64,000 nucleotides of DNA from Cryomorphaceae bacterium 1068 (lineage in GTDB: Bacteria; Bacteroidota; Bacteroidia; Flavobacteriales_D; Cryomorphaceae). Positions within the stretch are counted from its first letter, which is position 1. Each line of letters starts with the position of its first letter. Both the position numbers and the translations under genes were made by a program. A model generated the notes under the pieces. That model did not search any database. It was given only the letters and a program-made list of their open reading frames with translations, and was not told the DNA's origin. Below, piece after piece: positions 26,988 to 36,851 of the stretch. The DNA lies in NCBI GenBank assembly GCA_027214385.1, contig JAPVXR010000010.1, forward strand, positions 90,552 to 154,551, read 5' to 3'.

Positions 26988-27932
26988 ATGAGTCAAGATA
27001 CTGAACATGTAAAATGCCTGATCATCGGTTCAGGCCCTGCGGGCTATACCGCAGCAATCTATGCAGCGCGAGCTGACATGAGTCCCGTAATGTACCAAGG
27101 GCTGCAACCCGGAGGTCAATTAACCATCACCACTGAGGTGGAGAACTATCCCGGATACCCTGATGGAACGCAAGGTCCCGAAATGATGGAAGACTTTAAG
27201 AAACAAGCTGAAAGATTCGGTACGGATGTGCGTTTCGGAATGGCTACTGCCGTAGATTTCAGCGGAGGTAAGCATGTAGTAACGATTGATGGCAACAAAG
27301 AAATCACAGCTGATTCGGTGATCATTTCGACAGGAGCTTCTGCTAAGTGGTTGGGAATAGAAAGTGAGAAACGCCTCAATGGTTTTGGTGTAAGTGCCTG
27401 TGCCGTTTGTGATGGATTCTTTTACAAAGGCCAAGAAGTAGCCATTGTTGGAGGTGGAGATACCGCTTGTGAAGAAGCGAGTTATTTGGCTAAGCTCTGC
27501 AAGAAAGTAACTATGCTGGTAAGAAGAGATGAGCTGCGCGCATCTAAAGCCATGCAGCACAGAGTCATGAACACAGAGAATATTGAAATTCTTTGGAACA
27601 CTGAAACCGATGAAATTCTAGGAGAATCAGGTGTTGAAGGAGTTAGAGTAAAGAATAGAGTTACGAATGAAACTTCGGAAATCAAAATCACGGGATTCTT
27701 CGTAGCCATTGGCCACAAGCCAAATACGGATATCTTCAAAGGTCAATTGGATATGGATGACACGGGATACCTTAAAGTGACTCCGGGATCTACCAAGACG
27801 AACGTTGCAGGAGTATTTGCTTGCGGTGATGCTGCCGACAAAATATACCGACAGGCCGTTACTGCAGCCGGAACGGGATGCATGGGTGCTCTTGATGCCG
27901 AAAGGTATTTGGCGGAAGCAGGGCTGCACTAG
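26988..27932 (+). CDS. trxB: Thioredoxin-disulfide reductase
   Basis: A 314-residue flavoprotein of normal length. The FAD-binding GxGxxG motif is GSGPAGYTAAIYAAR (about 14-28), the redox pair is Cys138/Cys141 in SACAVCDGFF, the NADPH-binding motif is VGGGDTACEEA, and the final FAD motif is GVFACGDAADKIYRQAVTAAGTGC. It transfers electrons from NADPH to thioredoxin in the cytoplasm. It has its own promoter box and terminator, so it is probably monocistronic. Confidence 0.95.
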   Translation: MSQDTEHVKCLIIGSGPAGYTAAIYAARADMSPVMYQGLQPGGQLTITTEVENYPGYPDGTQGPEMMEDFKKQAERFGTDVRFGMATAVDFSGGKHVVTIDGNKEITADSVIISTGASAKWLGIESEKRLNGFGVSACAVCDGFFYKGQEVAIVGGGDTACEEASYLAKLCKKVTMLVRRDELRASKAMQHRVMNTENIEILWNTETDEILGESGVEGVRVKNRVTNETSEIKITGFFVAIGHKPNTDIFKGQLDMDDTGYLKVTPGSTKTNVAGVFACGDAADKIYRQAVTAAGTGCMGALDAERYLAEAGLH

Positions 27933-27954
27933 ACAACTAACAGGACAATAAAAA

Positions 27955-27987
27955 GAAAAGCCTCCCCATAGCAAGGGAGGCTTTCTC
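27955..27987 (+). terminator. Rho-independent terminator of trxB
   Basis: Stem AAAGCCTCCC (27957-27966) and GGGAGGCTTT (27975-27984) with an 8-nt loop and T/C tail, 25 bp after the trxB stop. The A-rich left side may let it act in both directions. Confidence 0.85.
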
Positions 27988-28056
27988 ATTCATAGCCCTA
28001 AAAAAACTTTAGGATTAGCTATAAACAATACGATTCAAAAGGTAAATAGTTGCCAA

Positions 28057-29565
28057 TTAGCCTTGGTATTTTATTCTTAAAATACAAGGCTTCAAACTTT
28101 CCACCCTTTGGGCTGTACTGCTGTAATAAAGTCTGTTTCTAGTTGGTAATTTGATGTCGTAAGTCGTACCAAACTCAATAAATTCTTTGACTTTAACGAC
28201 TCCCTGAGAAAGCTTTCCTTCATCTGACTCAATCATGATGCCCTTCAACTCTCCATACTCCGAAAATAAAGGGGCGCCAGGGAACAATGCATCTCCACCT
28301 ACCCACATAGTCTCCAATTCAGAAAATTGTGTTGTGGCCTCTCCAAATAGAAGTTTCCCATCGGAATATCCCAAAGAAATCAGTTCATCTCCCACTTCTG
28401 CAGCTTTTGGAGAAAAACGAAAAGGGACTGAAGTGCGCAAAACCGAATCGACCAATAGTAGCGCTAGTCCTGTTTTTTTGTCAATTGACACTACCTCTGC
28501 AGAACCATTATGAGAGAGCTCATTACTTACACTGATCATATCACCCTTACTTAAATCCTCAGCAGTGGTGAGAGCAAATCCATCTTCGTTTATGATGAAT
28601 GCACTTTTCTCTTTCCATTCAAGAACAGGAACTTGCACCGTATCTACTTTCATAGTATCCACGACTATTTCGGGCTTTGCTACCTCTTTGTTACTTGCGT
28701 AATTGTAAAGTCCGAAAGAGGTAAGTACGGAGACTACAACAGCAACCAGCGCTGTAAAAGAAATGAGTTGTAATGGTTTCATTTTGATCTTTTTTGGATT
28801 GTCCTCCATCTTCTTCAAGTTACTCGCATCATCAGGCAGCAAGCGATCCCTGAATTCTCTTAAGATGGTCGTTCGCTCTTTGGAACTGACATGGTTCTTT
28901 ACCGTCGCCACTACTCTGGAGGTCATAGCCAGACAAACATCCATTTCAGGTCCTTTAGGCTTCTCCGTACTTTCAGGAGCTATCACGTAATTTAAGCACT
29001 TTGCAAAATCTTCACTTTTGATATCAAAAGCTTTATTCTCAGTAAGCTCTACCAACTTCCTCAAGCATCCCGATAGGCGATTGATGGCTCTTTCTTCGAC
29101 ACTAAAACCCAATCGCGGACCAACTTCTTCGAAGGGCCTTCCCTCTCCGATCAATTCGAGCATCATGGTTCTACAAGGCTCACCAATTAATGCCAACTTC
29201 GAAGCAGCTTTTTCACTTCTTTCGTTCATTAAATCAATCTCGTGAAAAGCATGATCGAGGTCGTAATACTCTCGGCGATGCTGTACGAAATTCAAGTCCA
29301 CATTACGTTTTTCGAGTTTTTTAAGCCAAATGATTCTGGAAAAAGAATAAATCAATCCGGAGGCCTTCTCAAGATATGTCTTTCCCTTGAGTTCGACAGA
29401 GCGAGTGTAGTAATAGAATGCTTCGATGTATACATCCCGAGCTTCCGAAAAGGAACCTTTATTTTCGGTAATGAAACGAAGAACAGGAAAATAGGAAGAC
29501 TTAAACTGATCCTCTAGTGTTTTCCAATCTTCATCTGTGAAAGTGTACCATTTCTCTACGTTCAT
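28057..29565 (-). CDS. ECF sigma-like domain fused through a TM helix to an HtrA-like pseudoprotease domain
   Basis: A 502-residue protein with no signal peptide. Residues about 20-87 read as sigma region 2 (VLRFITENKGSFSEARDVYIEAF, then a WLKKLEKR end). Residues about 118-172 read as sigma region 4 (LIGEPCRTMMLELI, FEEVGPRLGFSVEERAINRLSGCLRKL). A single transmembrane helix follows at about 267-288 (LQLISFTALVAVVVSVLTSFGLY). Residues about 318-470 align to trypsin-like HtrA domains: FIINEDGFALTTAEDL, IDKKTGLALLLVD, FPGAPLFSEYGELKGI. The catalytic positions are replaced: His by Glu336, Asp by Gly366, and GNSGG is deleted between PG and APL. The inferred topology is a cytoplasmic sigma half and a periplasmic pseudoprotease half. 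A membrane-held transcription regulator or a repurposed scaffold are both possible. Confidence 0.7.
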   Translation of the reverse strand: MNVEKWYTFTDEDWKTLEDQFKSSYFPVLRFITENKGSFSEARDVYIEAFYYYTRSVELKGKTYLEKASGLIYSFSRIIWLKKLEKRNVDLNFVQHRREYYDLDHAFHEIDLMNERSEKAASKLALIGEPCRTMMLELIGEGRPFEEVGPRLGFSVEERAINRLSGCLRKLVELTENKAFDIKSEDFAKCLNYVIAPESTEKPKGPEMDVCLAMTSRVVATVKNHVSSKERTTILREFRDRLLPDDASNLKKMEDNPKKIKMKPLQLISFTALVAVVVSVLTSFGLYNYASNKEVAKPEIVVDTMKVDTVQVPVLEWKEKSAFIINEDGFALTTAEDLSKGDMISVSNELSHNGSAEVVSIDKKTGLALLLVDSVLRTSVPFRFSPKAAEVGDELISLGYSDGKLLFGEATTQFSELETMWVGGDALFPGAPLFSEYGELKGIMIESDEGKLSQGVVKVKEFIEFGTTYDIKLPTRNRLYYSSTAQRVESLKPCILRIKYQG

Positions 29566-29788
29566 AGGGAGAAGTCAAATTTTCTCTAATTCTGAAACTA
29601 ATGCACACGCGTATACGCCTGAATTGCAGATATGTTTCAAGAGCATATTTCAACAGAAGTTTGAAGGAACTTTTGGTGGAGAAAGACGTTAGAGATGCTT
29701 GTCGTAAGACTTTAACTGGAATTAACACTGCCATACCAACCCTAGAGGGCCTTTAAAGCGTTATCTTTAGGATTCGAAAGTATTTAAT

Positions 29789-31399
29789 ATGAAAAGACTC
29801 ATCTTAGTCACCATTGCCGTTCTGGCTTTTACGGTATCAAAAGGCCAATCAGAAGAAAATCAACCCGAATTCAGAAAAGCTGCAGAGAAAATCACTGCGC
29901 TTCTTTTTCATTTGGAAAATAGCTACGTAGATAGTGTAGATCTTGATGATCTCGTGGATGACGCGATAAGGGAGGTTCTTGGAGAACTGGACCCACATAG
30001 CGTTTATATTCCTGCTGAAGATGTAGCTCGAGCGAATGAAGGGCTAGAAGGCAATTTTGAAGGAATCGGTATTCAATTCAATATTTTAAGAGATACAATT
30101 ACGGTTGTTTCCCCTATTGCGGGAGGACCAAGTGAATCCCTAGGGATTATGGCCGGTGATAAAATCGTGAGTATTGATGGCGAAAACGTAGCGGGTATTG
30201 GCGTCACCAATAGCGATGTTACATCAAGCCTTCGCGGAACCAAAGGAACGGAAGTAACCGTCGGTATACGAAGAAGAGAAACAAATAAAGTGCTCATTTT
30301 TGACATAGTGCGGGACGAAATACCACTATACAGTCTCGATGCCTCATACATGGCTACGGATAAAATCGGCTACATCAAGATCAACCGTTTTTCGAAAACG
30401 ACTATGGATGAGTTCCATGTAGCTCTCAAATCCTTAAAAGAACAAGGCATGAAAGACTTGGTGCTAGACTTACAAGGAAATGGTGGAGGTCTTTTGGAAA
30501 CGAGTCGTCAATTGGCAGATGAGTTTATCAGCTCAAGTAAAATGATCGTCTACACAGAGGGAAGAAGTTATCCGAAAAGAGAAATGGTTGCTACTTCCAA
30601 AGGTGAATTTGAAGAAGGCAGACTCATAGTACTAACCAATGAAGGTTCAGCAAGTGCGTCTGAAATCGTTTCAGGAGCTGTCCAAGACTGGGACCGAGGC
30701 TTGATAGTTGGGCGAAGAACATTTGGTAAAGGATTGGTTCAACGACCTATTCCTCTTCCGGATGGCAGTTATATCAGGTTAACCACACAGAAATATTTTA
30801 CTCCAAGCGGGCGCTGTATCCAAAAGCCTTATGATGATGGAATGGAAGCATATTACCGAGAAAAATTTGATCGCTATGAGAATGGTGAACTTTGGTCGCT
30901 GGATAGCTTGGATTTTCCGGACTCCTTGAAGTATTCTACCGAGAATGGCCGAGTGGTTTATGGCGGAGGTGGAATTGTTCCTGATGTTTTTGTTCCCTTG
31001 GATACAATGGCATCTTCGGATCTGAACAATGACCTGATCCGAAAAGGGATAATGAATTCATTTGCGATTACCTACACCAATAAGCAGAGAAAAAAACTAC
31101 TGAAAGAGTTCGCGAATGTCGAAGCCTACATAAAAGGATTCGACATCGACTCAGCCATTTCGGATCTTAAAGACTACGCAGCCAAAGAGGATGAAGAAAT
31201 AGATTGGAACGAAGAAGACTTCGCAAGATCGAAGGAGATGATTGCGGGGAGATTAAAGGCTCTCATCGCGCGAAACTTATGGGATTTTAGCGCGTACTAC
31301 CAAGTATTCAATCCTTATTGGAACACTTACAATAAGGCCATTGAAATACTCAAGGAGAACGACTACGACGAATTTAAACTCGCCGATACGCGGTTTTAA
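29789..31399 (+). CDS. S41 family C-terminal processing peptidase
   Basis: A 536-residue exported protease with signal peptide MKRLILVTIAVLAFTVSKGQ. An N-terminal helical region contains VREVLGELDPHSVYIP, followed by a PDZ domain (about 85-170, EGNFEGIGIQFNILRDTITVVSPIAGGPSE as separate strands). The catalytic core has LDLQGNGGGLLE, Ser in TNEGSASASEIVSGA and Lys in GRRTFGKGLVQ, the Ser/Lys dyad of CtpA/Prc proteases. The last 130 residues are helical and may position substrates. It is divergent from the sigma/pseudoprotease fusion, and a DUF1573 gene with its own promoter box follows. Confidence 0.9.
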   Translation: MKRLILVTIAVLAFTVSKGQSEENQPEFRKAAEKITALLFHLENSYVDSVDLDDLVDDAIREVLGELDPHSVYIPAEDVARANEGLEGNFEGIGIQFNILRDTITVVSPIAGGPSESLGIMAGDKIVSIDGENVAGIGVTNSDVTSSLRGTKGTEVTVGIRRRETNKVLIFDIVRDEIPLYSLDASYMATDKIGYIKINRFSKTTMDEFHVALKSLKEQGMKDLVLDLQGNGGGLLETSRQLADEFISSSKMIVYTEGRSYPKREMVATSKGEFEEGRLIVLTNEGSASASEIVSGAVQDWDRGLIVGRRTFGKGLVQRPIPLPDGSYIRLTTQKYFTPSGRCIQKPYDDGMEAYYREKFDRYENGELWSLDSLDFPDSLKYSTENGRVVYGGGGIVPDVFVPLDTMASSDLNNDLIRKGIMNSFAITYTNKQRKKLLKEFANVEAYIKGFDIDSAISDLKDYAAKEDEEIDWNEEDFARSKEMIAGRLKALIARNLWDFSAYYQVFNPYWNTYNKAIEILKENDYDEFKLADTRF

Positions 31400-31433
31400 A
31401 AACAGAGAGTTCGAATTCTGATATTCAATTTTA

Positions 31434-31441
31434 TACCTTTG
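31434..31441 (+). promoter_or_regulatory. Bacteroidota -7 box for the DUF1573 gene
   Basis: TACCTTTG matches TAnnTTTG, with TTCG at 31410-31413 in the -33 position (20-nt spacing), 26 bp before the start codon. Confidence 0.6.
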
Positions 31442-31467
31442 TAAACTTAACTTAGAAAACAATTGTC

Positions 31468-32031
31468 ATGAGTGAAAACTTAAAAACAGGATTGCTGGTT
31501 TTTATAGCAGCACTATTAGTTGTAAATACAGTCATATTAGTAACAGATGATGGTCCATCATACGTTGATCCTAGTGCTGACAGAGCCTCTTTTGAAAGAA
31601 CAGCAGCTGTTTCTGCAAACAATGCCAAAGAAAAGAAAGTAGCTTTAGATAAAGCCAAGGCGGTAGATCCTTTAAAGACTACAGCTTCTAAAACTGCACC
31701 TGCAGGTCCGGTGACTACGATGGAGTTTACTGAGACTGCACATGATTTTGGAACAATTCTTCAAGATTCAGAAAACACCAAAGTTTTTGCGTTTACCAAT
31801 ACGGGTACAGAGCCCTTGATAATTGAAAATGCCAAAGGATCTTGTGGATGTACGGTACCTGAATATCCGAAAGAGCCGATTCCTCCGGGAGAGACTGGTG
31901 AGATCAAGGTCGTTTATAAGCCTGGTAAACAAAAGAATGCTCAAAGCAAAAACGTTACCATCACTGCCAATACATTGCCTGAGAAGTCAGTATTGACTAT
32001 TTCAGCGAATGTAAAGGAGGGTGGAATCTAA
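31468..32031 (+). CDS. DUF1573 domain protein
   Basis: A 187-residue protein with an N-terminal hydrophobic segment (LKTGLLVFIAALLVVNTVILVT) that is a signal anchor or an uncleaved signal peptide. A low-complexity Ala/Lys linker (about 45-75) leads to a DUF1573 immunoglobulin-like domain: AHDFGTILQDSENTKVFAFTNTG, then GSCGCTVPEYPKEPIPPGETGEIKVVY, ending VLTISANVKEGG. The CGCT motif with two Cys is characteristic. The domain is common in Bacteroidota periplasmic proteins; its function is unknown. Confidence 0.85.
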   Translation: MSENLKTGLLVFIAALLVVNTVILVTDDGPSYVDPSADRASFERTAAVSANNAKEKKVALDKAKAVDPLKTTASKTAPAGPVTTMEFTETAHDFGTILQDSENTKVFAFTNTGTEPLIIENAKGSCGCTVPEYPKEPIPPGETGEIKVVYKPGKQKNAQSKNVTITANTLPEKSVLTISANVKEGGI

Positions 32032-32050
32032 TACCTCAACTATTGAACAA

Positions 32051-32085
32051 AAAAAGCGCCGACTGTTGTCGGCGCTTTTTTTTTT
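32051..32085. terminator. Bidirectional rho-independent terminator
   Basis: A perfect 11-bp stem (AAAGCGCCGAC at 32053-32063, GTCGGCGCTTT at 32068-32078) with a TGTT loop, flanked by A- and T-runs. It terminates both the DUF1573 gene and the convergent leu operon. Confidence 0.9.
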
Positions 32086-32100
32086 GTCATTTTTCAATAC

Positions 32101-33159
32101 TTAAACGTGAGCCGCAAGCCAATCTCCTACTTCACTTGTCTTATAGGCTTTTCCGTTTTCCGCGAGATCTTCCGTCACTATGCCTTCAGTCATTGATTTA
32201 TTGACTACCGCTCTGATGGCCTCAGCTTCGTCTTTGAGCCCGAAAGCCATTTCAAACATCATTGCAGCTGAAAGAATCGTAGCCAAAGGGTTAGCAATGT
32301 CTTTTCCGGCAGCTTGAGGGTATGATCCATGGATAGGCTCAAAAAGAGATGTCTTTTCACCTAAAGATGCTGAAGGCATCAATCCCATAGAACCTGAGAT
32401 CACGGAAGCTTCATCGGTTAGAATATCACCAAACAGATTTTCGGTAATCAATACATCATAAGAATTGGGCCACTGCACCAAACGCATGGCTACGGCATCT
32501 ACAAATTCATAAGATACTTCTACTTCAGGATACTCCTTTTCCATTGCCTGAACAGTCTCCCGCCACAATCGTGAGGATTCTAAAACATTAGCCTTGTCAA
32601 CACAGCAAAGCTTCTTTGACCTCATCATGGCTGATTCAAATCCCTTTTTGGCCAATCTTCTGATTTCGACACGCGTGTAAGTGCAAGTATCAAATGCCGT
32701 ATTACCATTGTCTTCTCTACCGCTTTTACCAAAATAGATACCACTTGTCAATTCCCGAAAAAAGATCAAATCCGTGCCTTCAATTCGCTCGCGCTTCAAG
32801 GGAGATTTGTCTATTAAGGATGGAAAGGTAAAAGTTGGGCGAACGTTGGCATATAAGCCGAGCTTTTTACGCATTTTCAGCAATCCTTGTTCAGGGCGAA
32901 CTTTTGCGGTTGGATCATTATCGAATCTTGGATGACCTATAGCGCCAAAAAGAACAGCATCTGCAGATGCGCAAATTTCGTGGGTATCATCAGGATATGG
33001 ATCGCCAACAGCATCAATTGCTGCAGCTCCTGTCAAAGCAGATTTCCAATTGATTTCATGATCGAACTTCTTTGCGATGGTGTCTACCACTTTTACAGCT
33101 TGTTCAATAACTTCAGGACCTATTCCGTCTCCTGCCAATAAGGCGATATTCATTTTCAT
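32101..33159 (-). CDS. leuB: 3-isopropylmalate dehydrogenase
   Basis: A 352-residue enzyme of normal length. It starts MKMNIALLAGDGIGPEV and carries the substrate-binding LYANVRP segment, RELTSGIYFG, Mg-binding YEFVDAVAMRLVQWP and TENLFGDILTDEASVISGS, and the NAD-specificity loop EPIHGSYPQAAGKDIANPLA. It oxidises and decarboxylates 3-isopropylmalate in leucine synthesis. It is the last gene of the leuCDAB operon, 12 bp after leuA. Confidence 0.95.
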   Translation of the reverse strand: MKMNIALLAGDGIGPEVIEQAVKVVDTIAKKFDHEINWKSALTGAAAIDAVGDPYPDDTHEICASADAVLFGAIGHPRFDNDPTAKVRPEQGLLKMRKKLGLYANVRPTFTFPSLIDKSPLKRERIEGTDLIFFRELTSGIYFGKSGREDNGNTAFDTCTYTRVEIRRLAKKGFESAMMRSKKLCCVDKANVLESSRLWRETVQAMEKEYPEVEVSYEFVDAVAMRLVQWPNSYDVLITENLFGDILTDEASVISGSMGLMPSASLGEKTSLFEPIHGSYPQAAGKDIANPLATILSAAMMFEMAFGLKDEAEAIRAVVNKSMTEGIVTEDLAENGKAYKTSEVGDWLAAHV

Positions 33160-33171
33160 CGTTGCAATTGT

Positions 33172-34704
33172 CTATTCTTGTTCTTTTGGAAAAATAATAT
33201 TGAGCATTTTCTCTGCAGCTACTATGGCAGATACCGTTTCGTCAGTATCCAGACCCGTAGTCATGAACTCTTCCTCGCCGTCTTTCCATGTTATTTGTGT
33301 TTCGGCCACAGGATGACTTCGAGTTCCGGGAGCAATACGAGCTGCGTAGTTAATCAGCTTGGGTAACCGAACATTTCTACCCTTATAAATCTTGTGTAGC
33401 GCATTCATAAACGCATCGAACTTCCCGATACCTTGTGAACTTTCTTCAAAAAGTTCTCCGTCGATTTCTACACTCATTGTCGATGAAGGCTTAAGTCCCA
33501 TGGCTTGCATCAGCACATACGACTTCACAAAAACCTTTTTCTCATATGTATGAGATTGCAAGACATCTGAAATAATGTAGGGTAGATCTTGGGTCGTAAC
33601 GACCTTCTTTTGATCACCTAACTCCACGATTCTCGTCGTTACTTTCTTGACTTCTTCATCGCTCAAGGTCAGCCCGAGCTCTTCGAGATTCTTGGTGATG
33701 TTAGACTTACCCGATGTTTTACCGAGGGCGTACTTTCGCTTTCGGTCAAATCTTTCAGGCATCAGATCGTTGAAATAAAGATTGTGCTTACTATCCCCGT
33801 CCGCATGTATACCCGCAGTTTGAGTAAATACATTGGCGCCCACAACAGGCTTGTTTACAGGAATGGTAAATCCTGAAAAGGAGGAAACCGTTTTACTGGA
33901 TTCATACAAATGTTTCTCTTCTACATTGGTATGGATTTCGGGCATAAAATCCTTTATCGCGGCAATACAACTTGCCAACGGAGCATTACCTGCACGTTCT
34001 CCCATACCGTTTATCGTAAGGTGAATTCCATGACATCCGGCCCGAAGAGCCTCCATAACGTTGGCTACACTCAAACCGTAATCGTTATGGCCATGAAAAT
34101 CAAAATGAGTATCAGGATACCTTTCTACAATCTCCCGGAGATAACTTAAAGTCTCTTCAGGAGATAGAATTCCCAATGTATCCGGCAGAAGTATTCTCTT
34201 TATCGGCTGAGTAACCAGAAAATCAAGATCCTTAAAAACATACTCTCGAGAGTTTCGCATCCCGTTGCTCCAATCTTCCAAGTACACATTCGTTTCAATC
34301 CCTTTTCCTTCTGCCAAAGCAACAATCTCTGCGACATCGGCAAAATGCTGCTCAGGAGTTTTCCTCAGTTGATGTGTCAGGTGGTTCAAAGAGCCCTTTG
34401 TGAGCAAATTCTGGACACGAGTCCCTGCTTCTACCATCCAATTGAGAGACGCTCCTTTATCCAAAAAGGTCAGCACCTCAATTCTCTCAAGACAATCATT
34501 CGCTAAAGCCCACTCAGATATGCTCTTCACTGCATTAAACTCTCCTGCAGACACTCGAGCTGAAGCTATTTCAATACGATCCACCTTCAAATCTGTCAAA
34601 AGCAATTTGGCCAAGGTCAATTTCTCAAGGGCTGTGAAGGATACTCCGGGTGTTTGCTCACCATCCCGCAACGTGGTATCCATTATTTCGATGGTTCGTG
34701 CCAT
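33172..34704 (-). CDS. leuA: 2-isopropylmalate synthase (LeuA-type, with regulatory domain)
   Basis: A 510-residue enzyme. The catalytic TIM barrel has DTTLRDGEQTPGVSF (about 9-23) and the metal-binding HxH in DFHGHNDYGLSVANV; GERAGNAPL follows. The linker contains GIHADGDSKHN, and the C-terminal ~130 residues form the allosteric LeuA_dimer domain (GLKPSSTMSVEIDG ... LINYAARIAPGTRSHPVAETQITW). It condenses 2-oxoisovalerate with acetyl-CoA. A related citramalate synthase activity cannot be excluded by eye, but its position between leuD and leuB favours leucine synthesis. Confidence 0.9.
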   Translation of the reverse strand: MARTIEIMDTTLRDGEQTPGVSFTALEKLTLAKLLLTDLKVDRIEIASARVSAGEFNAVKSISEWALANDCLERIEVLTFLDKGASLNWMVEAGTRVQNLLTKGSLNHLTHQLRKTPEQHFADVAEIVALAEGKGIETNVYLEDWSNGMRNSREYVFKDLDFLVTQPIKRILLPDTLGILSPEETLSYLREIVERYPDTHFDFHGHNDYGLSVANVMEALRAGCHGIHLTINGMGERAGNAPLASCIAAIKDFMPEIHTNVEEKHLYESSKTVSSFSGFTIPVNKPVVGANVFTQTAGIHADGDSKHNLYFNDLMPERFDRKRKYALGKTSGKSNITKNLEELGLTLSDEEVKKVTTRIVELGDQKKVVTTQDLPYIISDVLQSHTYEKKVFVKSYVLMQAMGLKPSSTMSVEIDGELFEESSQGIGKFDAFMNALHKIYKGRNVRLPKLINYAARIAPGTRSHPVAETQITWKDGEEEFMTTGLDTDETVSAIVAAEKMLNIIFPKEQE

Positions 34705-34724
34705 GATTATCTACACTAGTTCGG

Positions 34725-35321
34725 TTAGAAGGGAGTGCTTGAAGCAAAATCTTTGATCTCACCTTCGAGATTCAGCAGATAGTCGATGTCGTCAAAACCG
34801 TTCAGGAGATTCTCTTTTTTGTATTCGGTGATTTCGAACCCTTCTGAAATGCCGCTGCTGACAATGGTAATTCTTTGATTTGGAAGACTCACCTCAAATA
34901 TTGAATCAGGATTTGCCTCTATATCGGTAAATATCTTTTCAAGAAACTCGGGGCTTACCTGAACGGGCAGAACACCGATGTTCAAGCAGTTGTTTCTGAA
35001 AATATCAGCAAAAAAGCTGGAAACAACGCATCTGAATCCATAATCGTAAATAGCCCAAGCGGCATGTTCTCGCGAGGAACCTGAACCAAAGTTTTTGCCT
35101 CCTACTAAAATCTTCCCGCTGTATTTGGGATTGTTGAGTACAAAATCAGCTTTTGGTGAGCCGTCTGAATTATATCGCCAGTCTCTGAAAAGATTTTTGT
35201 CAAAATCCTTCCGTTCAGTAGCCTTTAAAAAACGTGCAGGAATAATTTGATCTGTATCTACATTCTCAATAGGTAGAGGAACTGCAGTACTTTCTAATAA
35301 ATTGAATTTATCGTATGCCAT
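34725..35321 (-). CDS. leuD: 3-isopropylmalate dehydratase small subunit
   Basis: A 198-residue swivelling subunit. VDTDQIIPARFLK lies near the N-terminus, and the conserved loop GKNFGSGSSREHAAWAI is followed by NNCLNIGVLPV. It pairs with LeuC to isomerise 2- to 3-isopropylmalate. It lies between leuC (35 bp upstream) and leuA (20 bp downstream) in the same operon. Confidence 0.95.
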   Translation of the reverse strand: MAYDKFNLLESTAVPLPIENVDTDQIIPARFLKATERKDFDKNLFRDWRYNSDGSPKADFVLNNPKYSGKILVGGKNFGSGSSREHAAWAIYDYGFRCVVSSFFADIFRNNCLNIGVLPVQVSPEFLEKIFTDIEANPDSIFEVSLPNQRITIVSSGISEGFEITEYKKENLLNGFDDIDYLLNLEGEIKDFASSTPF

Positions 35322-35356
35322 GATAGTAGCTTAAATTTTTGAGAATAGAGAGTTTG

Positions 35357-36766
35357 CTAAGCAATCTCGGCTTGCATTAACTCTCTCGGATCGGTTACTT
35401 TACCAGTCACAGCAGCTGCTGCTGCAACCAATGGACTAGCGAGTAGGGTTCTGGAACCAGGGCCTTGACGGCCTTCAAAATTTCGGTTCGAGGTACTCAC
35501 AGCATATTTCCCTGGAGGAACTTTGTCGTCATTCATTGCTAAACAAGCCGAGCAACCGGGCTCACGCAACTCGAAACCGGCCTCGTGCAAAATATCCAAA
35601 ATACCCTCTTCTTTGATGGCATCTTCTACCCTGTGCGATCCGGGAACCAACCATGCCGTTACATTTGGAGCTTTTTTCCTTCCTTTCACTATCGATGCGA
35701 AAGCTCTGAAATCTTCAATTCGGCCGTTGGTACAGCTACCTAGAAATACAAAGTCGATGGTTTTGTCAATCATAGACTCTCCTTCGTTGAAATCCATGTA
35801 AGCCAATGATTTCTGATAGGAACTTACGCCCCCTTCCACAGTCGACGCCATCGGAATCCCATTAGAAATCCCACCACCCATACCTGGGTTGGTCCCATAG
35901 GTGATCATAGGTTCAATATCGGAAGCATCGAAATTTATCTCCTTATCAAAAACGGCATCCGTATCTGAATGCAGGGTATTCCAATATTCCATTGCACGAT
36001 CCCACGCAGCTCCTTTTGGAGCATACTCGCGCCCTTTGATGTACGAGAAGGTTTTCTCGTCGGGAGCAATCATTCCACCCCGGGCGCCCATTTCAATACT
36101 CAGGTTGCATACGGTCATTCGGCCTTCCATAGTCATATCTTGGAATACCTCACCTGCATACTCTACAAAGTATCCGGTAGCTCCTGATGTACTGAGTTTT
36201 GAAATAATGTAAAGAGCCACATCTTTTGGGGTAACGCCAAAACTCAATTTACCATTGACATTAATGCGCATGCTCCTCGGCTTTGGCTGCATGATGCACT
36301 GTGTTGCCAATACCATTTCTACTTCAGAAGTTCCAATTCCAAATGCAATAGCACCAAAAGCACCATGAGTTGAGGTATGTGAATCTCCGCAGACTATGGT
36401 AGCACCGGGAAGCGTTATCCCTGCTTCGGGTCCTATAACGTGAACAATACCATTCTTTTCATGCCCCAACCCCCAATAAGGAATACCATGCTGAGCCGCA
36501 TTGGTCTCTAAGGCTTTGAGCTGATTGGCCGAAAGAGGATCCTTTACAGGAAGGTGTTGATTGATCGTAGGAGTGTTGTGATCGGCTGTAGCAAAGGTGC
36601 GTTCAGGGTATAAAACGGGAATCCCTCTTACTTTCAGGCCAAGGAATGCGACCGGACTGGTAACCTCGTGAACAAGATGGCGATCGATAAAAAGCACGTC
36701 GGGCCCTTTGTCTATCTTCTTTATCACATGAGAATCCCATACTTTGTCAAATAGTGTATTACTCAT
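35357..36766 (-). CDS. leuC: 3-isopropylmalate dehydratase large subunit
   Basis: A 469-residue aconitase-family subunit. The 4Fe-4S cysteines are in [11 protein letters not shown] and [10 protein letters not shown]. Other conserved segments are [40 protein letters not shown] and [17 protein letters not shown]. It is the first gene of leuCDAB. A concentric palindrome lies 86 bp upstream (36852-36887). No leucine-rich leader peptide was seen, so attenuation is not supported. Confidence 0.95.
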   Translation of the reverse strand: MSNTLFDKVWDSHVIKKIDKGPDVLFIDRHLVHEVTSPVAFLGLKVRGIPVLYPERTFATADHNTPTINQHLPVKDPLSANQLKALETNAAQHGIPYWGLGHEKNGIVHVIGPEAGITLPGATIVCGDSHTSTHGAFGAIAFGIGTSEVEMVLATQCIMQPKPRSMRINVNGKLSFGVTPKDVALYIISKLSTSGATGYFVEYAGEVFQDMTMEGRMTVCNLSIEMGARGGMIAPDEKTFSYIKGREYAPKGAAWDRAMEYWNTLHSDTDAVFDKEINFDASDIEPMITYGTNPGMGGGISNGIPMASTVEGGVSSYQKSLAYMDFNEGESMIDKTIDFVFLGSCTNGRIEDFRAFASIVKGRKKAPNVTAWLVPGSHRVEDAIKEEGILDILHEAGFELREPGCSACLAMNDDKVPPGKYAVSTSNRNFEGRQGPGSRTLLASPLVAAAAAVTGKVTDPRELMQAEIA

Positions 36767-36851
36767 AAAACGATTGGTTGATGGAACAGGCTAATTTAGA
36801 CAGCAAGATAATTAAACGCTAAAATAGTAATACTTCAATCTGGTTTTAATC

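Noticed and set aside
27399..27410. CAVC instead of CATC redox motif in thioredoxin reductase
   Set aside because: CAVC is a normal variant of this active site, so it is not a sign of altered function.
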